The notes under the pieces are model-generated. The model saw nothing but the letters and a program-made list of their open reading frames with translations. It had not been told where the DNA came from and did not search any database. The translations under genes were made by a program, and so were the position numbers. Below are positions 32,560 through 45,859 of a stretch of DNA of 64,000 bases, in pieces. Each line of letters starts with the position of its first letter. The stretch's first letter is position 1. The stretch covers positions 94,232,501 to 94,296,500 of the forward strand of contig NC_060213.1 in assembly GCF_021130785.1 (NCBI RefSeq). The letters are read 5' to 3'. This stretch comes from Homalodisca vitripennis. Its lineage: Eukaryota; Arthropoda; Insecta; Hemiptera; Cicadellidae.

Positions 32560-34719
32560 TCATTATATTATATTTCATAAGCAGTGAGGGCAGTTGTAAA
32601 AGCCAAGATCTAACGGTGAAGTAATTTAAGGTCAAAGGTCACCACTGCACCTGTCATTTCTCAGTATCAGATATGCACACATTATATATAGTTAGTGGTA
32701 CGATAGTTCTATAATACTACAAGCCTTTTATTGAATACGCTATGCTATGTCAAGAAATATTCAGGAATGTATATCTATAACAAAGATTATGTCCATGAAA
32801 AACGCTATTCTAAGTATTTTTTATGCTTGTTTTTAGTCACAATCTGATTTTGAATTTTTGGAAATAGGCAATTTTTGAATAAATTAAGTTAAAGTGGATA
32901 CTTATTGATCCAAATAAAATGTAAATAAGCTTAAGTACTGAAGTTTATTGATAACGAGCTTAAAGAAATAGCGGGAATACTTACCAAATTATATATTTAA
33001 AAATGTTCTTAAAATGATAATAAGATAATATAACATGGTCGAGAACAATATACTAAACATTAATTCATTTATAAAATCCAGCAGTTTTGGTCAGCAGTTT
33101 TCATGATACTGACGGTAATTTTTAAATTAAATTTTCAAAATAATGTGATAAATTAATCTTAATACACATACATAAGCGTGATTTTTTCAAAGCACTAAAG
33201 ACCCCAATCTCAACTCATTTTGAATTATATAATTTATCTTTAGCAGAAAGTGCCATTACAAAATCCTAAGTAAACAATGTACGTACATCACTAATGAAAA
33301 GGAATATTAACTCTATTTAAAACTATAATGAACTTACTAATACCAATAATGAGTATTCACCTCTACATTGTTATAATAGCGATAGTACTTATTGGTAAAT
33401 AAATAAACCCAATACGATAATCCATTGTATTCTATAACTACAATATTAACAGATAAATTAAAACATAAGCTCGTATGAAAACTCATTCGTAAATGATTAC
33501 ATTAAAATATGGGATTCATGTAGACAGCAGAGCGAGATACCCTTTGTAAGAGTAACAGTGCCAACATGTGCTTAGACTAAACGGTTTTACGATCCCTACT
33601 GGAATATTTATTCTATATTTCCTAAAATAATCTTGGCACTTGCAATATTGGATATGCAATAACTTAGGTGTGCATATTTTTATATTAACTGTGCTCTACA
33701 GTTAAATAAAAAAGTAGCTTTCTGGTTGGTTCTTGATTAACCGTTCAGTTTATTTCTTTGTTAAAGCAAACTTATTTTCGGAAATATAATAAAGTTTTAC
33801 ATATATTTAAAGTAATTTTATATGTAATAACCATGAGTTAAAACCGCCTACATTAAAAAGATAAAATACAATCCACATTGATGTGTTATACTAGAAATTT
33901 ATTTAATATATAATAAACAATATATAAATAAAAATTTTAATATACAATGTATTTCATATTTACATTAAAAGCGAGTAAAATAACCTATAATGATAGATGT
34001 GTAGTAGATTATGTCCAATATAAAATAACTTGAAAAAATAAAATTCCATTATACTATGGGAAATGTACATACAGCTTAGTCCACAACTGAAGCAATAACC
34101 ATTTGGATGGGACCTTAACTAAGTAGTAGTTTCAAGATAGCTGGGAGAAAATTACGTTAATAAAACACCCATTCCTCGTTATCATCCCATTTCTGCTTTC
34201 ATAAAATCAGTCGTAGCTGAGCACTGGTTTCAATATATAGTTCTTCAAGAATATATAATTCTTAAGAAAAATAGTTCTATAGACGTGAAGAAAACACGTG
34301 TGCTTATGCAATACGAATTGGCTGAAGAAATATTTAGCAATTATAGTTTCCAGTTAGTTTCTAGCAATAATACTACATAATTAATGTGATCGCGTTCAAC
34401 AGTAAACATTAGCTTAAAGCTCTCAACAAAAGCGGTTACATGTTAATAGACAGATTATTCGTTTCATACATACATTTTAACTAATTTTACACAAAATAAT
34501 AAGTGACCTACATCTTCATCATGGCTGTTTGAGGATAATACATGTTAATATTTGTTACTATGTGTAATCTCACGTTAAACTATATAATTGATTATAACTT
34601 TTTAACATCAACGTTGTCATCATCAGGTTTGAGCTCAATAATTAGAAAGTTATATATCTTGTTATAATTTTAAAAGTATCTGCAAAGTAAAACTTAATAA
34701 ATATTTGTAACGATAACTT

Positions 34720-34720
<1 letters not shown>
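32560..34720. repeat. Old duplication block followed by AT-rich DNA
   Basis: 32575-32740 (TATTTCATAAGCAGTGAGGGCAG onward) aligns with 54870-55030. 32760-32960 aligns more weakly with 55070-55260. From about 33000 to 34720 I see only AT-rich sequence with no gene. Confidence 0.5.

Positions 34721-34723
<3 letters not shown>

Positions 34724-34765
<42 letters not shown>
34724..34765. repeat. (TA)n microsatellite
   Basis: An uninterrupted TA run of about 42 bases. Confidence 0.97.
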
Positions 34766-34770
<5 letters not shown>

Positions 34771-34850
34771 AAAGTGTGTGTAAGATATAATGTAACTACT
34801 TGTTAAAAGTCTTTGATTGAAATCACAGTTGTTTGATACATTATAATCAC

Positions 34851-35108
34851 TTAGGCCACTGAGAAACTCAGTGTTAGGGCCATAGGACTAACATAGATAA
34901 ACTGTCCAAGAGAATATGCTAATTTGGATGGATTAAATTCAACTAGGTGATGACAACTAACACTGTAGCAACCACGTGCTGTTGCCACTCTCTTGATGAT
35001 GACAACATCGTCAGCAAGTCGACTATTTTGATTGACAGTTAAACTGATCACAAGGTAGAGAATACATTGCACGGAACATATTAGTACTTGATTTAAAGAC
35101 TTGCTCAT
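34851..35108 (-). CDS. Possible small secreted peptide precursor (unconfirmed)
   Basis: The minus strand has an open frame of up to 101 codons. An internal ATG at 35106-35108 gives an 85-codon protein starting MSKSLNQVLICSVQCILYLV, with a polar start, a hydrophobic core (LICSVQCILYLVISL) and a polar exit, as in a secretion signal. After it come a dibasic VIIKR and a segment with two close cysteines (ARGCYSVSCHH), a layout seen in small peptide precursors. I recognise no known peptide family. There is no second copy in the window and no clear splice signal. Chance cannot be excluded in AT-rich DNA. A receptor fragment is another possibility. Confidence 0.25.
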   Translation of the reverse strand: MSKSLNQVLICSVQCILYLVISLTVNQNSRLADDVVIIKRVATARGCYSVSCHHLVEFNPSKLAYSLGQFIYVSPMALTLSFSVA

Positions 35109-35294
35109 TCTTTTATAAAAAAATCTTTTAGATAAATACAACTTTGATAAATACAAGTTCTCGGCTTACTATTTTCTTTTACCCGTGCATTAAATACCTT
35201 GCTTATTCCTGGCTTTCTCGGTCGAATAAAACCTATGATGAGAGATTACCGAATTACCGGGGACCCCCTACACCCCCTTCATAAAACCACCCCT

Positions 35295-35635
35295 GAGGCT
35301 ATATAAGAATATATGATAATGGTCGTTACTTTCACTGAATCATTTCTTCCTGTTCTTTTGATATAATTTGTGAAATATTATGAAAACTTCAATATGAATT
35401 TCTACGTTTGGAACGCCAACGACAAGTACAAGAACATAAATTTCATTCATTCAAAGAACATAATTTCAAATTCTTATATAACTTCTTTATTTCATCACAG
35501 GATGCTTGTACAGTTCCATTTCCGCTCTCTCACCGGAAAGAATCAGGGCAAATTTCCGAGAAAAGTCTCTCTACAGTGATAAGGGAAAATACACTTTTCT
35601 TGTGGTACGAGAAATTGATTTTAAACGAGGTGAGT
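35295..35635 (+). promoter_or_regulatory. Possible promoter and first exon with splice donor
   Basis: CTATATAAG near 35300 is a good TATA box, preceded by a GC-richer C-tract region (35255-35295). The sequence is then free of stops in at least one frame for long stretches. A donor-like CGAG|GTGAGT has its GT at 35630-35631. Frames at 35370-35579 and 35408-35662 begin with GTG or TTG, so coding is not supported. The best reading is a candidate plus-strand 5' exon, divergent from the minus-strand peptide-like frame at 34851-35108. It is unconfirmed. Confidence 0.25.
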
Positions 35636-35664
35636 CTTGATGTTTTTATTCATAATAAATAAGC

Positions 35665-38600
35665 AATGGATTTGATAATTTATTATCAGCATGCAATATT
35701 AGTTATTTCAAGAGGCAATATGATTAATGGACCATGTGTACTTTTGCCTGCATTAGAAGTATTTTATCTCCCCATTTTAAAATAATTGTACAGTTTTGAA
35801 TTAAAACATTTATTAAGATAGCAATGATTTTCCTCAGACATAAATGTAAGCTACAATTTTCGTACAATCGCCTTATAGAGAAATGAAAACTAATCTAATC
35901 TAATTAAATATTATGTTATTAATAATGCTGGTAACTCACATTCATGTGATATTTTTAGTTTACAACACTCTACTGAATTCAATGTTGACAAATGATATTT
36001 ACGTGTCTGACAGAAGGCTTTATTAAGACTTTTCATCTGGAAAATTATAGTGACGTTTAAACGTATAGAACTCTCCAGTTTAGATCCCGTGGATTGGCGG
36101 GATCCACCTGTATCTGATTTCTGATATGTATATTGGAGCTTCTTTATTAATATCTCGATAACCAGGCTGTGTTAATTATATTAAAACTTCTAAATACAAC
36201 AAAGAGAAGTAAAACTCGTCCTGTTATGTTTACTACTATTTTACCATTACTAAATATCAATAATAAAACAACCTTATGTTTTCATTTTTGGAAAAAATGC
36301 AATAGAGATAATAATTTATAAGAAATTCGGGTTCACTCTACATTTTTAAAACCCAAAAAATAAATCTATAGAAATAAATTTTGAGGAGCGTTTATCATTC
36401 TATTATAAAGAATATGTCTATAATATACTTGGCATTAAGTAGAAAATACAGTGCAACACCGCGGATAACTACTATTTTTTAAATCATGAAATCACTGAAT
36501 ATTTGACTAAATATTTTACCACCCTGCTTAAGTAATGTACTGTATAATACACTAAAAGCTTAAAACATAATATGTGTCCGATAAGTAAAAATGTATTAAA
36601 ACAAGTGCATTAAGAAATCGTTAACATATTTCTTTCTTCTCAATGTCTAAATCTAATCACGTATTGCTAAGTTTATGTTATATTATAAAGGATAGTATTG
36701 ATAAGCAAGGCCTTATAATTTCGTTTTCCAGTTATTTAAAAAGTGGTCAGAAAACGTGTAAATTGTTAATTATAAACATTTAATGGGGTAAAGGATGAGT
36801 GACAACACAAGTTTTAGTGTACACAAAAAAGGTTATGTGAAAAGATATAAAATGGAATGACACCATTAACATATTTTTATAGCGTCAGATATAATGCAAA
36901 AGAAAGGCCATTCTCCACAGAAATGGCAACACGAAGTCAACAAATTCAAGCATTAGAGCATTATACGAGAATAATAAGCAATTAGGTATCCTCCATAAGA
37001 GCGGTATGTTTAATTTTCTACAATACGAATGACTCGATATTAATCAAGGGGATATAAATGAGATAGATAACTATAGCAAACAAAATTGGCTTTAAACCCA
37101 TTCATCTACTTAAACCGTTTCAACGGAGTATCAAAGGCCAGAACGAAAAAATTATGCAGACGAGCGCACTGCCTTTAAAATTATTACCGAAAAAATCAAT
37201 GCAGTGCTTTAATGATCCAAGAGGAACCTGCGTACAGAAATTCAAGCCGTATAACATTTCCATTAATATTTACACGGATGGACAGACTTTCCTTTAGTAC
37301 CTTAATCCTAAAGGTAATTTAGTTCTTTCTTGAACAATACTATACGAGAATATTCCAAGTTTCAAGTGTTATCCCACACGGTTGATCTTGATGATAAGAT
37401 CTTTCTATCACGAGTTATCCCTCAGAAAATCACTTGGATTTACGGCACGAAAGTAATTTTAAGTAAGAATTATCAGGTAAATTTTAAAATAGGAGACTAG
37501 TATTTATATTTCTTTGGGACTCGGTAATATGTTTAAGATGTATTTATAAAGAGCATGTTTATTTGGAATCAGTGTCATAGTTAATTTACGTGTAAAACTA
37601 CTGCATTAAACAATAAGAGAGTGTTATTAAGAATCAGCCGACAATAGAGATATAAAGTGAATCTTAATTTAGTAATATTAAGTGAATTAAGTAATAAAGA
37701 AAGAAGAAAAAGTGAAAACAGTAAAGAGCTTACAGGAATTTTATATAAATCCAGTAGGAGATTCCTGACATTCCCACATTGACCACAGTTAAGTCACCTT
37801 AGTAATTTTTAGACATATTAGTTATATCATAACGTCAGTCTTGTTAGTGCTTCCAATTTCGGCTATGTTGGGGAGTATTAATTTCAATCCTGCTGTATTG
37901 AGACAATAAAGACGTGGAGTACTGAATAGAGCCAATTGGAAAATTTTACAAGTAACTGGCCATGCAACTGAATAGTTTGATCTTCAGAGACCTTTCATCT
38001 GCTCTTCTTGCATTTTTCGTTTATTAAAATTTATCTGGCTGCAAATAGTCGATCGTAACTCAATACGCAAAAATGTGTTATGCTTGTATTACATTGTGTA
38101 GAACACCTACTCATTTGTTATTAATCACGTATACTACAAATTCAAGCCAACACAATTCCAAACACTGCAACACTGTAGTATTAAATAATTATGTATAAAA
38201 AAACATTACAGTATGTTAAAAATTTAAGTAAAGGAAGTTAAGCCATGGACAAAAAGACATGAAAGAAATTCATGCGTAAAAAGCAATAAGAAAAAATTAC
38301 AATTGTGTTAGATATAATGCTATACTTTATAAAAACCATAAAATTACTTTGTACTACGTTAAAATCTTGTTGTATTCTAGTACTGTAGGACAGTACTACA
38401 TTATCACAATAACCCCATTATGATAAAAACATCACTTGACCACCATTGCGGGAACCCAACAGTTTTATTAAAGTGAGTAAACTATGTTCCATACCAACTC
38501 TGAATTACTAAAGAGTAATCATATCAAAGGAACTATATATTACTCAGGGAACCTCTTTCAAACTTCAACTGTATTTGTTATTGTTGTCACGTTGTAACAG

Positions 38601-39560
38601 ATATTACTGAACACTACTTCACTGATTAGTTTACTGTTTGAAATAAATTACTTGACCTTAATTATCCTTGATAAATTAATTCAATAATTTTACTTATTTA
38701 AAATATTTTATGTAGTTCGGACATGAAATTAATTTACACAACTTAGTTTTATTGCGTTTGAACGTAATTTGTTATACCAATATTGAAATATTAAATCATA
38801 AGCGTTGTTCTGAGTAATCGTCTGATCCACTTTTCTCAAAAAATAGGCACCATTTGAAATTGTATTATATTAACAGTAACCTTTTACTTGACAGCATGCT
38901 TTATGGTGCAAGTCTAAAATCATATTATATTTTTATGCTTTTGTAATGTGGAAAACACATAATTCGATAAAAATATCTATTTATGATATACGTACAGAAC
39001 TTAATTAAAATGTGTTTGGTTCCAAGAATTTTTAAACATTTTTAATCCTAAAACCCCAAGCATAAACTAATTTTGACTAATTCGAAAAAATCGATTAAAG
39101 TTGTATCTTATAGACAAACTAACCAAACAAAACAGGGAATAATTGTTGGATTCCATAGTGTATGCTATATATTCTGTATATAAATTAAAATATCCAAGTT
39201 ATATCCAAGAATCAATAAAAAAAAAGGTATTTTTTAAATAAGTTGCTATTTAAAATTCTAGTTATTTAGGTCTAGGAAAGGAAAATTCCTAAAACTTCGT
39301 TCATGTCCACAAAATTTCTAATAAGATTTATTTCGAATACGGATGGATTAACGAATGACGCACAGATTTTCAATAAATATTTTTATCCTAAATCTGAGTT
39401 CTTCCTTGACCAAAGAAAAATATGCGTGTATGCACCGAGTTTAAAGGCTCTAGGCTCACTCTATCAAGGGTTATGCTATAGATAGTGACACAGAAAGACG
39501 GCCGAAGAATAATTTTAAATAGGACGTATCGGGTCACAGGCGCTTAGTAATGACAGTTCA
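35665..39560. repeat. Old duplication blocks with AT-rich spacers
   Basis: Array copy 1 blocks here align collinearly with array copy 2: 37625-37860 with 55575-55820 (shared ATAACGTCAGYCTTGTTAGT), 38160-38200 with 55830-55880, 38385-38480 with 56080-56180 (shared AGTACTACATTATCACAATAACC), 38545-38630 with 56745-56820, and 39240-39300 with 57555-57620. 35665-37600 shows no clear partner. There are no convincing genes; the 60-codon frame at 39303-39485 is unremarkable. Confidence 0.55.
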
Positions 39561-39562
39561 TA

Positions 39563-39687
<125 letters not shown>

Positions 39688-39689
39688 CT

Positions 39690-42120
39690 GTAGTTTTAGA
39701 TACGTTTTGAATCAAATACTGAATTAATTTCCGCTTTTTCAGATTTCAGATTATTAATATTCATAGAATTTTTAAATAAATAACATTTAAGAAATATTGA
39801 ATAGTGATAATAATAAAAACCAAGCCCCTTATTTCGTAGGAACTAAAAATTGTTGTGAATGCTACGAATAATTAATTGTTAACCTTTATAACATGTAAAT
39901 GAAAAATATATAATCTTTTAATTGCAATAACAACTTGTAAGGTTGACGTTATGTCCAAAAACAATAAAATAATTAGCTTTCATTACATCGGTCATTTAGA
40001 AAAATGGCAGCAAAAAATGTAATGTTTTATAACCTCCGAAATATTTGTATAACTATTACTCTGAAACCTAAATATAATCTAAACTGTGCAGGTTCCTGTC
40101 GCCTTTTAATGACAAGCGCTGCACCGTGTACAATTACCAGAAAACCACAGAAACATAGTTGATGTTCTGGATGCTATCGAACAGTTCTAGTGATAATATT
40201 GGGTCACCACACTGTGCAATGCTGTTCAATATTGCATTTGCTTGAAATATCTGTTCTATTAGTTTAGAAAAATCGTTTTTATAGCATATTTCAAACTTTC
40301 TGAATAAATATTTTGCTTTAGAATAATACATTTTATGACGAAAATACGGTTTAACATTTTAAACACATACATGCACTATGTTCTCGTAAAAAAAGCTTTT
40401 TAATCCATACCACAATTCTAAGTCCTATTTTATGTTACGGATAAATATTACAATCAATTTATTAAATTTTCATATAATATATTTTAATTTTTAAATTGTT
40501 TATTTGTATTAGATAACGGTAATGTATAATATAATAAATTTGATACTTTAGTAACAAGTTAAATATAGCGTTAATATAACGTATAATACTAAGACGCTTA
40601 CTGCTATTTTAAAGAAATAAAATAAAAAATAGTGTACATTATTAAATAAAAATGTATAATTTGAAATAAATTTGTAAGATAAGGGGCCAATATTTTATCT
40701 GTATTCTGTGTTACACTCCAATAAATGCACAATGTAACAACAGATTAATGCACAGTATTGTAGAAGAAAGCTAATACTGACAAAGCTTCTACCACCTATA
40801 CTTATAACCATTCTATTCCTTTATTAAATCCATTCTTATGACTTCCACACACATCTCCTCAGATTCAAACGTGTTCCATTATAATTTTCATGTACACCAC
40901 AGGGCAGCAACATTCTTAATCACTTGAATGTTTCCCTGTAGAGTAAACAAAGTACTTCAAACATTTTCTTACTAATATAATCCAAACTTTTCTATTCCTC
41001 ATTATACTCTCTATTTATTTAAAATTTTGGGCAACAACTGAAAGAATTACTTTTCTATGTTCCTTTAAATAAAAAACACCGTACAGTGTTTTGCACTATA
41101 TATTTTTCGAATATGGTTCTACAATGGATATGCTGTTCATATAAATACTTTTTAGTAAATATTATTATATGTTTTCAGATTATTTTCATTAAACAGCTAG
41201 TTGAATATTGTTATCTAGTATTATCTTTTATTATTTAGCGTTAATGAGCCTACTTGCGATATTACCAGAACCAAACTAACTGAGGCTTGTGGAGGTCATT
41301 ATCAGCTTTTTTTATAAAAGCCTAACATGCAGAATGGCTGAGCATAAAAGTCTAATATAATACGAATGATGCAGAATGGCTGAGCAAAAAACAAAGCATC
41401 AGAAGTCCATACGTTACATACAGTATAATACATATATTATAGTAGATAACAATTAATACATGAATTGAGGTATATATATATATCAACTGCATAAAGCTGA
41501 ACAAAATACGTAAAGAAACAGGACTATTATATATCACTGTTACTACATTGAGGGAATACATTTACTTTATGGTTAAACAGAATTGAATTGCAAAATAAGA
41601 ATATGCTTTACTATGTATCGAGTATTATGCTTCATAGATATTGCATGCAAAACTTTAAGTATAAAACTTTATATATTTTCTACTTCACATTATAAAATAT
41701 CATATGATTGAACTCATTGTGTATATAAATCTATTTGTTCCGCAATATTCTCGTTGCTAACATTATTACATATAAGATCAGTGTAAATTTGGTCACTTAA
41801 TCACTTACGCTCAGCCAACGCCCATAAAACGACATGCACCATCGCACACTAGATCCTCGTTATATAGAATTAACGTTTTATGAACAGATTCAAGTCTATA
41901 ATTGAGTTTGAAATATATATTTATATAATGCAAAACGAAATGACATAAAGTCATAAAGTTAAAATATTTAACGTGTAAAGAGGAAAAAGTACTTTTTATT
42001 ATTTTATTTGTTGGTAACATTTAGAATTACCTATGCCACAAAAGATTCATGTGTTATTTGCAGTTTGTTCAGTAAATATTAGTAGCTAATTTATATAACC
42101 AAAACTTACATATGTAAGGA
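39690..42120. other. AT-rich non-coding DNA with one short tandem repeat
   Basis: An 18-base unit (ATGCAGAATGGCTGAGCA) occurs at 41327-41344 and 41369-41386, 42 bases apart. Frames at 40134-40331, 41352-41561 and 41811-42020 are not recognisable. Nothing else is seen. Confidence 0.5.
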
Positions 42121-42123
42121 CCA

Positions 42124-42393
42124 CTATTTCCAAATAATGTCATACTTTCCGTCAATTATTTTCGCACACACTAACCCATTGGTATAAGGTATAGCAAAAT
42201 GACATCTCACTACACGCTTACTGAACTCACTTAGAGAATAACGTTCAAAGGATCTAACCCAAAGCAAACCTCTTTTCTTTGTCACAGGACATTCCTGCCA
42301 TTTCATTTCTAACCGGGGAGAATCCGTGCAGGCTTCCGAGCAAACTGTGTCCGTGGTGACAATTCTGGAACAAAGTATATATTTTGTTTGCAA
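42124..42393 (-). pseudogene. Receptor-like exon (possible odorant-receptor C-terminal part)
   Basis: The minus-strand frame is open for about 90 codons from the codon at 42393. An acceptor-like TTTGTTCCAG ends near 42365, so the exon could begin there. The peptide includes SPRLEMKWQECPVTKKR followed by GLLWVRSFERYSLSEFS. Insect odorant receptors have at this point in their C-terminal half a W-x-x-x-(P/S)-x-x-x-(R/K)-(R/K)-x-L-L motif, which this resembles. The rest of the gene is not found nearby. The assignment is tentative; a chance frame is possible. Confidence 0.3.
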
Positions 42394-42399
42394 ATCAAA

Positions 42400-44735
42400 A
42401 ACAATATATTTTACTTTTCATGAATTATGTTTTTTTTGGGCACCCAATAATCGATTAATTAGTATTTTTTAACAGTTGAACGTATCTTGTAACATGTCAG
42501 CGTAAATATATTTTAGTTACCTCATTTTTATTTGTAAAATCCTATCCAATCTAATTACTCAACGGGATGTACAAATGTAATTTCTCTCTGTATTTCAGTC
42601 TATCTATCTGTATTTCCGCACTAAATGTCAACAACGAACTGACTCATAGTATTGAACCTCCAATAAAGCTCCATTTTCTTAAAAGCAACACTGATATTTT
42701 AAATGGTACTTGCTGCTCAATGGGATTAGGATGAGGGTTAGCAAATAAGTTTCCATGGGCTTATGTGTAACCATCGTGTAAGCAGAAAATCGTAAACAAA
42801 CCATATAATTATATGACAATATTAAGGTGTACTAACTTGTATATTCAAGATTCTTTTCGAATCAGCAGTATTATAAACTGAATTCTAATCTTTTATGGTC
42901 CATCGGAATTGAAAGAGCACTAGCTTAGTTTCCATAAAATATGAACTAAATAATAATATTTATACTTATTACATCAATTTTAATTCTAGTAACAGTATGG
43001 AGGTTCCAAAAATGTTAAGCTAACTATGTCCGTCTATCTAAATATGTAAATAGAACATTTAGTATATAGATTTAAATTAACCCCTGGAAGAAGTGGTTTG
43101 AATTTATAAAAGAAATTATATTTAAGTTGCACTTTTTACCATTTTTAAAGCATATATAACCTAAATTGTTTATTAGTATATTTTATTACATATTCACATC
43201 TGTTAATCACTTGTTGTAGGTTGAGCATGACGGTTCTATACACTAAAGATGTAAGGAAATCATTATGCTCTAATATAACTTAATCGAAATAATAATGATA
43301 TAAATGATAATAAGATAGAAGTTCCTGGGTAGATATACCAGTTAATTTATAAGTATCTTAAATTATATATTAAGATAAATAAGGTAAATTAGACATTCTA
43401 TAATATGGTATGTCATAGTTTTATGTCCTGGACTTAATTATCTCTAAAGTCGTTGTTTTCGTAAAACCAAACAAATATAACACTAACACAGAAAATCATA
43501 TATTGTACCAGCGTTATAAATGAAAAATAAATAAAAATAGTACGTCTACATTATTAAGTAAAGACTTTTGAAACATGATCAGAGATATAACTTCCATTTT
43601 TAAATGAATAAAATTTTTCTATGAACAGTATGGTCTAAAATGAAATAAAATGTTTTATAGAGTTCATATTTCAAATTATACTTTTCTTTGGATGCATAGA
43701 TTTAATAAGTTATAATACTATGTAAAAGGTCCATACAATCTCTTTTTAATAACTTACAATGAGTTATACAAATAACAAGTTTTCTTGAAAATTAAAAATA
43801 TTGTTATACAAACAGTTTATATTTAACTTGCATATTGCATTTCATTTTTCGCATTACCCAAGTTGTTACTTATTTCATCAATTAGTAAAAAAACTTTACA
43901 CCATTATATATTAACAAATTGTAAAATTTTTCTTCGGAAACGTAAATAAAAATATGCATTGATTATGTAAAAATATATGTTTTTATGCTAATGAACATAA
44001 TACTACTTAAGATGTACCTGTACACGACACAAGTTAATTAAAAATATTATTTTGATAGAGTTATTCCAGGAAGTTATCTTTCTTTATTAGAAAAGTTGGC
44101 AACAATTTATTGCTTAATTTTCCCGAGCACAGTGGCCAGTCCCTACCCAATTACTTTGATCTATAGTGACTCTCTTGCTTCGGCCGTATATATTACTTTA
44201 TATTTTATGACATTTTTGAGTAAGTTGCTCTTGGACCATTACCATTAGTAAGCAAGGGAATTATCGACGTAAAGAATGTTTGTATTGTTTATATTAATAT
44301 TATTAATTCCATAAACGAATTTGGTAATATTTTATTGAACATTTATTTATTAAATGTTGAACAATTATTCTGGTACATGATGTGTATTGATACTACTGGA
44401 CCTTTAACTCTTGTAAGTTGAATTATCATACTAAAACCAATTATGTTTAGGTCAACGTGAAGATTCTTAAGATTATTTATTATTGTTATAGTTAATAGAT
44501 ATGTTTCGTGTTGAATGCAAACTCCTGTAACAATGTTTATGAGCTCTATGTGTAAGAGTTCAGTTGTGTAAGATTTTGTCAAAATTAAATCATAGTTTAG
44601 TATAAATAACACTTAATAATCTTTTTAATTATTAAGCTTTTCTTTTTTGGGTTTTAATATTGTACAATTTTTTATTTCATAAGGAATATTTGTCTAACAC
44701 TCTTAGCACAAGTGATTTTAATATAAAGTATGAGA
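42400..44735. other. AT-rich non-coding DNA
   Basis: The 89-codon minus-strand frame at 44343-44612 has no recognisable feature. No RNA gene or mobile element is identified in this stretch. Confidence 0.5.
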
Positions 44736-44750
44736 ACACACACACACACA

Positions 44751-44800
<50 letters not shown>
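44736..44800. repeat. (CA)n-(TA)n microsatellite
   Basis: A CA run (44736-44752) passes directly into a TA run (44753-44800). Further short ATATAT runs follow to about 44895. Confidence 0.97.
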
Positions 44801-44802
<2 letters not shown>

Positions 44803-45040
44803 TGAAAATATATAAGATATATATAGAGAATATTTATGTTTTTTTATATTCTTTTCTATTCTTATTGAAGATATATATATAGATATGTATATATATTATT
44901 CGCCAGTTATTAGGAACAAGTCGAGAAACTATTTTGATATACAAAACCCTATTCACTCATTTATGAAAAGTTTGAGATAAAACAAGTTATTGTAATATTT
45001 ACGTAAGAAAATGTTTAATTTTATATCGTAGCTCATATGG

Positions 45041-45856
45041 TAAAAAAAAATTATGGTTGCCTGTAAAGTCGGTTTTACGGGCGAAGATTTTACGTGACAA
45101 CGTCTTTTTCTCGGTAGAATATTTATTGATATGCATATTATTAAATTGCACAATAGGAACAAGGAATTGAATGAAAATAAGAATTGCACAAATTTTAACT
45201 ATATAAATATATTTTGTTTACTAAAACATTGGACATAATTTGAAATTAATTAAAATTTGTTATTGTAAATGGTAAAGTTGAATAAAACATTTACTAAAAT
45301 TGGAATTTGAAATTCTTGCTAAACACAGTTAAATTCTAACTTCGCGCGTGGTGATTGGTCGGTTTAGTTCGTTTGTTAGGCCGCACTGTTATGACAGGTT
45401 AGAGGTTATAATTTGTTATTTTAAATGTTTGACTAGCAATACGCACTGTTTCTTCTCAATCGACTGAATTACGATTGATTGCAGAGTGATTTAAACTAAT
45501 AATTTACTTAACACTATCAACATTTGTCAATAGTATGACATAACCTATAAACTCAGTTTCTCAACTTTTGTGTCAATCTAACAATTAATCAATCAATCAT
45601 AGTTTACGATAATGAAATATCAGTGTACAATTATTTACCTTTATTGTTGTAGTTGTTGTAAATGACGAATCTAAGCACTCCACATTTTCACGAATAAACA
45701 TAGTTATCTGCTTTATCCCGTGCGGCGGACCCACAGTTATCTGCTTTATCCCGTGCGGCGGACCCACTGGACGGGCATCGTAACGTTACCGGACGTTACA
45801 CTTTTTCATGAGTGACTCCGAGCCACAACCTAATTTAAGACGTTGTCACGTCAAAA
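45041..45856 (+). mobile_element. Unclassified 816 bp repeat, left copy (inverted partner at 61.7 kb)
   Basis: The whole segment is repeated in inverted orientation at 61705-62519 with only about 15 differences and small indels. Within it, AGATTTTACGTGACAACGTC (about 45087-45106) and its near-complement GACGTTGTCACGTCAAAATCT (about 45839-45859) form terminal inverted repeats, so the core may be a non-autonomous DNA transposon of about 770 bp; some 45 bases outside the left terminal repeat are shared too. It contains a 34-base tandem duplication (CAGTTATCTGCTTTATCCCG... at 45691-45766), present in both copies. It has no coding capacity. I cannot name the family. Confidence 0.75.
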
Positions 45857-45859
45857 TCT

